Below, one piece after another: positions 57,480 through 64,000 of a stretch of 64,000 nt of DNA (positions are counted from its first letter, which is position 1; each line of letters starts with the position of its first letter). Both the position numbers and the translations under genes were made by a program. Source of the DNA: Bacteroidales bacterium (GTDB taxonomy: Bacteria; Bacteroidota; Bacteroidia; Bacteroidales; Bacteroidaceae); the NCBI GenBank assembly GCA_015060965.1, contig SUXN01000007.1, positions 1 to 64,000 of the forward strand. Direction: 5' to 3'. The notes beneath the pieces are model-generated. The model saw nothing but the letters and a program-made list of their open reading frames with translations, made no database searches and was not told the DNA's origin.

Positions 57480-60329
57480 TTAAAATTGAAATTTCACTCC
57501 GAGATTTGCCCTGATTCCATAGTATTCCAACTGCATCGTACGATCTTTGCTTCCCTGGTAGTATCGCAATGGTTGGTTAAGCAGATTATTTGCATCTGCA
57601 TAGATTGTAGTTTTACATCTTTTGCCGAATGTATAGCTGGCATTGAGATCCAAATAATTCACCTTGTCATAATAACGGTCCAAAGCTGCAACAGTACCGA
57701 ATTCATCTACAAACTCTGATGCAAAGTTATATGACAGTCTTATGTTCAGACCCTTGTTCTCAAAATACAGTGATGCGTTGGCTGTATGTTCGGGAGATCC
57801 TGTCATCTTTATTTTCTCTCCGTCCTCCAATGTACGGTGCTCAAAATGATAATTCTTTGTTGTACTATATGTGTATGTATAGGTTCCATAGAATCCAAAA
57901 CACTTCAATGTTGGAGAAATGAAACCGAAATCTCTCTGGTAAGCTACCTCCACACCAAACAAATCGGCATCGTACGCATTAATGGGCTTGGTAATCTCAT
58001 ATTTAACTGGTTCACCATCTTCATTCAGCAGACCGTTTGGAATGTTAGGGTCATTTGTGCTCTTCCATTTCTCATCAGCTATAACATCATGTACATTCTT
58101 ATAGAAAAGTCCTAAACTTACAAGACCAACGCTCTCAAAGTAATACTCTCCACCAAGATCAAAATTGTATGATGTTGTCGGTTTCAAGTTTGCATTACCA
58201 AAACTTGCCTCCTCCTCGGCTATGTTATAATGAATGCAAGGAACCAATGCCGAGTACTTTGGACGAGAGAGGGTTTTGGTAAATGAAGCTCTCAACTTCA
58301 AGTCATCCGTCGCATTATACTTCAACAAGACACTTGGCAACCAGTTTATATAGCTGTTCTTTTTATCTCCAGTGGATTCCAAACGGCCTTGCTCGTCCTC
58401 CAGATTATCAACGACCCAGTTGAATCCGCTGTAATTAAGTGAAGTATGTTCCATTCTTAATCCAAACACCAGGTCTAATTTATTCCACAGTTTCTGGTCA
58501 TAGCGTACATAAGCACTGGTAATGGCCTCTTTGGCTCTGTAGTTACCCGATGCTTCTTCATATAATTCATATGCACCTTTCTGGTTTGGACTCATAGTGA
58601 GACCGCTTAAATACTCTTTTGTTACAAATGAGGTGTTCTGCGGATAATTACCGTCCGGCATGAATCCTTCACGAATCTGTCCGTTCACGTTGTTCATCCA
58701 ATCATTGTCAGATTCATTTTCATAAACCTCAACATAATCATAGCAGTGCGTCTCACGCTCCTTATTTTTATTTGCATATTTAGCACCAAATTTCAATATA
58801 CTCCCGAATGCGCCGGTAGCCAATGGCAGCTCAAAATTAACTCGGAATTTCCACTCGTTCTCCTTGATTTGCTGGTCCGAATTTGTCAACTCATCAATAC
58901 TCCAGTCGTAGTTATCAACATTACCTAAACCTTTGTTGGGATAAGGATTACGTCCGCCTGCACCCACAAAACTCAGATCCTTGAAATAATCTTCATTCTT
59001 TTTGCCCTTCATAGCAACGCCAAAATATCGTTCATCCGGACGATCCTCCGTGGCACGGGAGTAAGATCCGGCCCAGTCCATATTCAGTTTCCCGAACGTA
59101 TGTTCACCATCCAGCATAAAATCCATAGTCTGTTGTAACTCCAGGCGTGCATCCCTATTGTCTCCACTGCCACCTTTAGTCTGAAATACGACAGACTGTT
59201 TTGAAGGAGCTTCGTTCAACTTTTTGTATGTTATTCTATAACGGTTCTCCCAATCACTGCGTCTGTTGTATATTCCTTTGAAGGAGATCTTATGATAAGG
59301 ATTGAATTTATAGTCAGTAGCCAATGAATAGCTCTGTCGCTCACGCGTCACGTAATACTGTCGTATTTCCGCTTTGTCCAGAAATACATTACCATTGTCA
59401 TCAACGTCATATTCAAATTCTGTATTGTCTGCACCTCCGGGAGAGTTCTGGTAAGAAGCAGCCATCATCAATCCTAATTTGCCGTTAAAGAAACGGTCGC
59501 CATAGGTAAGTCCAAGATTAAGCTGCATCTTGTCGCTCACGGCATTGTAACCTGTACCCACTGTTGCATTAAGGACTCTGTCGTAAGGTGTATTCTTGGT
59601 TACAAGATTGATGGCACCTCCAATGGCATCACCGTCCATGTCACTTGTAACGACCTTGCTGACCTCAATTGTCTGTACCATATCAGCCGGTATCAGGTCA
59701 AGCTGTACATTGCGGGTATCGCCTTCGGCAGAAGGTAATCGGTTTCCGTTTACAGTAACCGATGCCAAGTCTGCACTTGTTCCTCTAACCTGCCCAAAAC
59801 GCGCTTCTCCCATATCATACTGCACATTTATACCATTTATACGCTTCAAGGCATCGCCGATGTTTGAATCGGGAAACTTTCCCACCTGGTCGGCAGAAAC
59901 GACGTTTGTTATACCCAGATTATTTTTCTGCACATTTACTGCCTTTCTTTGACCAGAGAATGCACCTACCACGACCACCTCCTGAAGTTCAACACCTTCG
60001 GTCAATTCAATATCGTGTTCAGTAGCCTTACCTTCTTTTACAATCAATTCCATTATATAAGGATTGTAGCCTACATAAGAAACGACCACCTTATAATTAC
60101 CCGGTTTAAGATTCCTGATTGAGTAGAACCCATTGACATCACTGACATCTCCTGTTTGCAAGCCATCAATATACACATAAGCTCCGGGTAATACCTGTTT
60201 GGTATTGTCAATTACTCGTCCACGAATAGAACCGACCTTAGGTTCCGGATCTCTGTTTTCTGCAAGGACCGCATTGCTGAATCCTGTAAGCAGCAACACT
60301 GATAAGAATACATGAATGAATTTTTTCAT
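57480..60329 (-). CDS. TonB-dependent receptor, predicted phosphate-starvation type
   Basis: 949 residues from MKKFIHVFLSVLL (Met two codons earlier at 60335 also possible). Signal peptide (to about LAE), carboxypeptidase-like beta-sandwich (about 35-120; RGRVIDNTKQVLPGAYVYIDG), plug (about 135-245; KFPDSNIGDALKRINGINV), then a barrel ending GVKFQF. No SusD partner and no SusC signature. Linkage with a phosphatase and a Pho-box promoter suggests uptake of a phosphorylated compound or its product. Confidence 0.93.
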   Translation of the reverse strand: MKKFIHVFLSVLLLTGFSNAVLAENRDPEPKVGSIRGRVIDNTKQVLPGAYVYIDGLQTGDVSDVNGFYSIRNLKPGNYKVVVSYVGYNPYIMELIVKEGKATEHDIELTEGVELQEVVVVGAFSGQRKAVNVQKNNLGITNVVSADQVGKFPDSNIGDALKRINGINVQYDMGEARFGQVRGTSADLASVTVNGNRLPSAEGDTRNVQLDLIPADMVQTIEVSKVVTSDMDGDAIGGAINLVTKNTPYDRVLNATVGTGYNAVSDKMQLNLGLTYGDRFFNGKLGLMMAASYQNSPGGADNTEFEYDVDDNGNVFLDKAEIRQYYVTRERQSYSLATDYKFNPYHKISFKGIYNRRSDWENRYRITYKKLNEAPSKQSVVFQTKGGSGDNRDARLELQQTMDFMLDGEHTFGKLNMDWAGSYSRATEDRPDERYFGVAMKGKKNEDYFKDLSFVGAGGRNPYPNKGLGNVDNYDWSIDELTNSDQQIKENEWKFRVNFELPLATGAFGSILKFGAKYANKNKERETHCYDYVEVYENESDNDWMNNVNGQIREGFMPDGNYPQNTSFVTKEYLSGLTMSPNQKGAYELYEEASGNYRAKEAITSAYVRYDQKLWNKLDLVFGLRMEHTSLNYSGFNWVVDNLEDEQGRLESTGDKKNSYINWLPSVLLKYNATDDLKLRASFTKTLSRPKYSALVPCIHYNIAEEEASFGNANLKPTTSYNFDLGGEYYFESVGLVSLGLFYKNVHDVIADEKWKSTNDPNIPNGLLNEDGEPVKYEITKPINAYDADLFGVEVAYQRDFGFISPTLKCFGFYGTYTYTYSTTKNYHFEHRTLEDGEKIKMTGSPEHTANASLYFENKGLNIRLSYNFASEFVDEFGTVAALDRYYDKVNYLDLNASYTFGKRCKTTIYADANNLLNQPLRYYQGSKDRTMQLEYYGIRANLGVKFQF

Positions 60330-60357
60330 CGTCATTTATATTTAAAGTTTGACGCTG

Positions 60358-60393
60358 CAAAAGTATCGGTTTAAGATTTCAGAAAGATTTCAA
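60358..60393 (-). promoter_or_regulatory. Predicted Pho-box promoter of the TonB receptor-phosphatase operon
   Basis: On the minus strand, TTGAAAT (60387-60393) and CTGAAAT (60376-60382) are 11 bases apart, then 10 bases to the -7 box TACTTTTG (60358-60365). Aligned without gaps to the porin-pst promoter, the shared parts include CCGATA, TTTTG, CAG and GTCAAA after the box. Confidence 0.7.
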
Positions 60394-60487
60394 GAAATTT
60401 AGAGTATCATTAAAATAATGTTTCCGGGAAAATGTGACATTTTCGTTAAATCTGCCATCACCCATGCTGCCGTTCAAATTTTCTCTA

Positions 60488-60495
60488 TACATTTG
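60488..60495 (+). promoter_or_regulatory. Possible -7 box of the phoB-phoR-like operon
   Basis: TACATTTG matches TAnnTTTG and lies 22 bases before the start codon. No -33 TTTG and no clear Pho-box repeats were found at the equivalent distance. Confidence 0.45.
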
Positions 60496-60517
60496 TAGCA
60501 CAATAAATAATGAGTAT

Positions 60518-61216
60518 ATGGCAACAGAGCGTATATTGATAGTGGATGACGAGGATACTCTATGCGAAGTCCTGAAACTGAATCTCGAGAATGAGGGGTA
60601 TGATGTAGATATAGCCTTCAGTGCAGAACAGGCACTCGGCTATAATCTAAAAGAGTATTCACTCATTCTGCTTGACATTATGATGGGCGAGATTAGCGGT
60701 ATAAAGATGGCCAAGATGCTGAAAGCCGATGTTGCGACAGCAGATATTCCCATCATATTCTGTACGGCCCGTGATACAGAGGATGATATGATTATGGGAT
60801 TGAACATTGGTGCCGATGATTATATCATAAAGCCCTATACCATCCGCAATGTGATTGCACGCGTCAAGAGCGTTCTGCGCCGTACTGCCAACCATAAAAA
60901 CAACAATACCCCAATAGAAAAGCCGAACCGGTTACTGGTTGATGGCTTATGTCTCGATTTGGAGTTCAAGCGTTGTACAGTTGATGGCGAGGAGGTGAAG
61001 TTGGCACGAAAAGAGTTCGAGCTACTTGCATACCTGATCCAACATCGAGGCAAGATATGCTCACGCGAACAGATACTGAGTCGTGTATGGAGCAATGAGG
61101 TAGTTGTGTTAGACCGTACCATTGACGTGAACATTACCCGCCTTCGCTCAAAGATTGGAGCCTACGGCTCGTACATTGTAACCCGTTCTGGATTCGGCTA
61201 TGGCTTCAGAGATTAA
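60518..61216 (+). CDS. OmpR/PhoB-family response regulator
   Basis: 232 residues from MATERILIVDDED; a longer frame from 60434 covers the promoter. Receiver domain (1-120) with the acidic pair Asp10-Asp11, phosphoacceptor Asp53 (LILLDIMMG) and the conserved Lys in DDYIIKPY. Winged-helix DNA-binding domain (about 135-230) with ARKEFELLAYLIQH and SRVWSNEVVVLDRTIDVNI. Its place beside pst genes and their predicted 11-base-repeat sites supports a PhoB role. Overlaps the kinase gene by 17 bases. Confidence 0.9.
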   Translation: MATERILIVDDEDTLCEVLKLNLENEGYDVDIAFSAEQALGYNLKEYSLILLDIMMGEISGIKMAKMLKADVATADIPIIFCTARDTEDDMIMGLNIGADDYIIKPYTIRNVIARVKSVLRRTANHKNNNTPIEKPNRLLVDGLCLDLEFKRCTVDGEEVKLARKEFELLAYLIQHRGKICSREQILSRVWSNEVVVLDRTIDVNITRLRSKIGAYGSYIVTRSGFGYGFRD

Positions 61217-62492
61217 GATATCGTTTCACAAACAGCTGTTTTTGCAGCTAATCATATTCTCGTGGACAATTGTACTATGTTTCATAGGATTCCAGTATCA
61301 GCGCGAGAAAGAGTATAAATCGGAGTTCCTGAACGCACAGCTCCAACAATATAACCGTCATCTGCTCAATACTGTTGAGGAGGGGTTGCCATATGAAGAT
61401 TATATTGCAACCCATGACAAGCCATTTGACGAGTTGCGAATATCCATCATCGCTCTTTCAGGTGCTGTGGTTTACGACAATACCATATCGCTTGACTCGC
61501 TCGACAACCACCGTAGTCGCCCTGAAGTAGCCAATGCCCTTGCAAAAGGTGAGGGATATAATATCAGCCGACAATCGGCAAGCGACGGACGCGAGTATTT
61601 CTACTCTGCCACACGAGGTGAGAGGGTCGTTGTCCGCACTGCCATTCCATACTCAAACACACTGCGTGAGCTGCTTGAAGCTGATTGGACATTTCTTATG
61701 GTCATGATTTCCATAAGTTTTGCCATGAGTGTACTGGCATACTTTACTACCCGCAAGCTCGGTAAGGACATTGAACGTGTAAACAGATATGAAGCAGAGC
61801 AGGAAAAGAACCGCATCAAACGACAGCTCACAAACAATATAAACCATGAACTGAAAACCCCGGTAGCATCTATTCAGGTATGCCTTGAGACCCTGCTTTC
61901 AGGCATAAGCCTCAGCGAAGAGAAACGGCAGGAACTGATTGGCCGATGCTACACCCACAACGAGCGTCTCCGACATCTCCTCAATGATGTCTCGCTTATC
62001 ACCCGCATAGAAGATGGAGGTGCCATAATAAGCAAAGAACCCGTCCTCATCAATGAAATAATCAAGGAGATTGCCGAAGATTTGGAGATAATGCCCGAGG
62101 AAGAACGGTTGACACTCCATGCAGATTTCAGCAATGAGGTTATCGTTAACGGTAACCCCTCGTTGATAGGCTCAATATTCCGCAACCTTACTGAAAATGC
62201 CATAGCATATTCCGAAGGCAAGAACATATATATATCGTTGCTTGAAAACAACGAGACAGTGTGCCGTATCCGTTTCGAGGATGACGGCAAAGGAGTGAGA
62301 AGAGAGCAGTTGCCACACCTTTTCGAGCGGTTTTACCGTATTGACAAAGGACGCTCCCGCCAGAAAGGCGGTACCGGGCTCGGCCTTGCCATAGTAAAGC
62401 ATGCCGTCCAATTCCATGGAGGCAACATAACCGTCACCAACCGCCCGGGCGGAGGACTCAGATTCGACTTCACATTGAAAAAGCAGATTTAA
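61200..62492 (+). CDS. Sensor histidine kinase, PhoR-like
   Basis: 430 residues. Two membrane segments (about 13-31 and 164-183) enclose an extracytoplasmic sensor of about 130 residues. HisKA box INHELKTPV with His216; ATPase motifs FRNLTENAIAYS (N), FEDDGKGV (G1), FERFYR (F) and GGTGLGLAI (G2). It phosphorylates the preceding regulator. Unlike E. coli PhoR it has a large periplasmic domain, so the sensed signal may be different. Assigned PhoR-like by context. Confidence 0.9.
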   Translation: MASEIKISFHKQLFLQLIIFSWTIVLCFIGFQYQREKEYKSEFLNAQLQQYNRHLLNTVEEGLPYEDYIATHDKPFDELRISIIALSGAVVYDNTISLDSLDNHRSRPEVANALAKGEGYNISRQSASDGREYFYSATRGERVVVRTAIPYSNTLRELLEADWTFLMVMISISFAMSVLAYFTTRKLGKDIERVNRYEAEQEKNRIKRQLTNNINHELKTPVASIQVCLETLLSGISLSEEKRQELIGRCYTHNERLRHLLNDVSLITRIEDGGAIISKEPVLINEIIKEIAEDLEIMPEEERLTLHADFSNEVIVNGNPSLIGSIFRNLTENAIAYSEGKNIYISLLENNETVCRIRFEDDGKGVRREQLPHLFERFYRIDKGRSRQKGGTGLGLAIVKHAVQFHGGNITVTNRPGGGLRFDFTLKKQI

Positions 62493-62570
62493 CCAAAGTC
62501 CTACATAAGCCCCTGAATGGCAGCAATGACATACAAGAAACAGGCATAATATCAGTTCAGAAGAATCATC

Positions 62571-62617
62571 ATAAATCAAATCAGGCCCCGTAAAACGGAG
62601 CCTGATTTGATTTATGA
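62571..62617. terminator. Bidirectional terminator between kinase and M23 peptidase genes
   Basis: Twenty-two-base arms with one mismatch (outer CATAAATCAAATCAGG) surround an AAA loop. It lies between convergent genes ending at 62492 and 62625. Confidence 0.85.
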
Positions 62618-62624
62618 TAAGATA

Positions 62625-63488
62625 TCACTGATATCTCAGTCTTTGTCCCGGACGTATAACAGAACGTGCGTTAAGCCCGTTGAGCTTGAATATCGTACGC
62701 TGCGATACTCCGTGCTTCCTTGCAATTCTCTCGATTGTATCGCCCGATTTCACCTTGTGGTATTTTGGCTCGGGACCGGCAACCTTCATCTTGCCGTTCT
62801 CCATGTATCGTGAACCCGGCTTGCGGTATACATAGTGGTCACCCGTCACGTTCTGGTTCGGGAAATCGAACAACAAGGCAGGATCTATGCACTTGCCAAG
62901 AAGAATGGTCTCAAAGTGCAGGTGAGAGCCTGTTGAACGTCCTGTATTGCCACCAAGGCCAATGGGATCACCGGCCTTCACATTCTGGTTCTCGTTGACC
63001 AGTTTCTTTGAGAGGTGGGCATAGAGAGTCTCGATACCGTTGTTGTGACGTATCACCACATAGTGGCCGTAACCGCGACGCTGATATGCAGTAACACGCA
63101 CTTTTCCATCGAATGCGGCATAGATTGTATCGCCTTTCTCCACCTTTATATCAAGACCGTTATGTACACGGCGACGGCGTGGGCGGTAACCGAAGATATC
63201 GGTTATCTTGCGGCTTGCTGTAGGCATCACAAAGCCTGTCAGGTCAATCTTGAACGAGTCGGGAAGTGTTGCAGTAAAGTGTACCCTGTCATTTTCCCAA
63301 GTGGGATACATATCCATTGAAGGAACCACATAAGACTCATTCAACAGCATATTGTGCAATGCCATTGAATCGACGGAACCCATCGGCTCGCAGACTCTTA
63401 CTTCGTCGGCAAGCATATCCTGCGCGTTCGCTGATGTGAACGAAACGGCAAGAATTGTTGTAAGCAATATTGACTTCAGTATTCTCAC
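62625..63488 (-). CDS. M23 family peptidoglycan endopeptidase with C-terminal LysM
   Basis: 287 residues if started at the GTG at 63488, which gives a clean signal peptide (VRILKSILLTTILAVSF...) and follows the ndk stop by 4 bases; an ATG at 63551 would overlap ndk by 59 bases. M23 zinc motifs: HNGLDIKVEKGD (HxxxD) and GSHLHFET (HxH), with DIFGYRPRRRR before. The LysM domain at the C-terminus (YHKVKSGDTIERIARKHGVS) binds peptidoglycan. Role: cleaving peptide cross-links during growth or division. Confidence 0.9.
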   Translation of the reverse strand: MRILKSILLTTILAVSFTSANAQDMLADEVRVCEPMGSVDSMALHNMLLNESYVVPSMDMYPTWENDRVHFTATLPDSFKIDLTGFVMPTASRKITDIFGYRPRRRRVHNGLDIKVEKGDTIYAAFDGKVRVTAYQRRGYGHYVVIRHNNGIETLYAHLSKKLVNENQNVKAGDPIGLGGNTGRSTGSHLHFETILLGKCIDPALLFDFPNQNVTGDHYVYRKPGSRYMENGKMKVAGPEPKYHKVKSGDTIERIARKHGVSQRTIFKLNGLNARSVIRPGQRLRYQ

Positions 63489-63492
63489 TTTA

Positions 63493-63966
63493 TTACATGT
63501 ATTTCTGGCTCTCCTCGCCACCGTACTCAAAACGTGTAACAGCCGACTCATAGTCGTAGAGCTCGTTGGGGCTGAAGAAGCGGTTAATCTCTACAAGTGC
63601 ATTCTCTACAGAGTCAGATGCGTGGACAACATTCTGCTCACCACTCATTGAGAAGTCGCCACGGATTGTACCGGGGAGTGCCTTGCGTGAGTTGGTTACA
63701 CCTACAAGCAAACGTACAGTCTCAACAGCCTCTGCACCCTCTACGCAGCAAGCGATGATGGGAGCTGCCTGCATCGAAGCCCTGAGGTAAGGAAAGAATG
63801 GACGCTCAACAAGATGAGCATAGTGTTCGTTTACGATCTCATCTGTCATAAACATCATCTTGATGCCTACGAATCGGAGACCTTTACGCTCGAAGCGTGT
63901 GATAATGTCGCCCATAAGGCCACGCTGGATGGCATTCGGCTTAATAAGAATAAGTGTTCTCTCCAT
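63493..63966 (-). CDS. ndk: Nucleoside diphosphate kinase
   Basis: 157 residues, cytosolic. KPNAIQRGLMGDII at the start, TNSRKALPGTIRGDF, and catalytic His115 in QNVVHASDS. It transfers the gamma phosphate from ATP to NDPs. Slightly longer than the usual 140-150 residues because of a C-terminal tail. It lies at the window edge; the promoter is not resolved. Confidence 0.97.
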   Translation of the reverse strand: MERTLILIKPNAIQRGLMGDIITRFERKGLRFVGIKMMFMTDEIVNEHYAHLVERPFFPYLRASMQAAPIIACCVEGAEAVETVRLLVGVTNSRKALPGTIRGDFSMSGEQNVVHASDSVENALVEINRFFSPNELYDYESAVTRFEYGGEESQKYM

Positions 63967-64000
63967 TGTATTATAGTTTGGTTATAAGTATCAAGAAGAA

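Noticed and set aside
60434-60517. Pho box upstream of the PhoB/PhoR-like genes
   Set aside because: A -7 box is present, but repeats at the spacing seen in the other two promoters could not be found.

Overview
The window reads as chromosome from a gut-type Bacteroidales (Bacteroides/Prevotella/Muribaculaceae-like). Evidence: a SusC/SusD locus, TlpA/DUF4369 lipoprotein clusters, -7 promoter boxes of the form TAnnTTTG, an S46 dipeptidyl-peptidase, the long form of urocanate hydratase, GH95 and GH84 enzymes, a BspA-like repeat protein and SDDDD-type surface-lipoprotein signals. No rRNA, tRNA, CRISPR array, transposase or phage gene was seen.

Layout. 0.1-13.4 kb (minus): an orphan membrane protein, then a SusC/SusD operon with a DUF4843 lipoprotein, a PKD-like lipoprotein and three DUF4369-thioredoxin proteins, headed by a thioredoxin-less relative. 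13.9-19.1 kb (plus): a 1733-residue secreted multidomain protein with two Thr-Gly tracts behind a strong promoter. 19.2-26.9 kb (plus): complete histidine degradation (FtcD, HutU, HutH, HutI), with the first three genes set apart by arrays of structured dispersed repeats. 27.1-31.1 kb: DPP11-type peptidase, AspT-family transporter and a small unknown protein. 31.1-40.1 kb: GH95 fucosidase, secreted nuclease, thioredoxin (minus), DASS anion transporter, DcaP-like porin and GH84 hexosaminidase. 40.1-44.1 kb (minus): AroQ, NAD(P)HX repair enzyme, BASS transporter and BspA-like protein in one tight operon. 44.2-51.8 kb: a hemerythrin/RIC-LuxR regulator divergent from an outer-membrane barrel, an imelysin lipoprotein, a di-haem oxidoreductase lipoprotein and a fused CcsBA cytochrome c assembly protein. 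51.8-62.5 kb: a phosphate-starvation region: porin-PstSCAB operon, TonB receptor-phosphatase operon and a PhoB/PhoR-like pair. 62.6-64 kb: an M23 peptidase and Ndk.

How genes work together. The most interesting candidate system is at 44.2-51.8 kb: a regulator with a predicted di-iron or NO/O2-sensing domain faces genes for two predicted surface lipoproteins (iron-binding imelysin and a di-haem enzyme), an acidic barrel and a dedicated System II cytochrome c maturation protein. I infer a surface iron-acquisition or redox system. The phosphate region is tied together by two promoters that share an ungapped 40-base architecture with 11-base-spaced direct repeats, a likely Pho box. Around the hut genes a 33-nt bulged hairpin occurs four times with compensatory base changes, which marks it as a selected structure rather than chance sequence.
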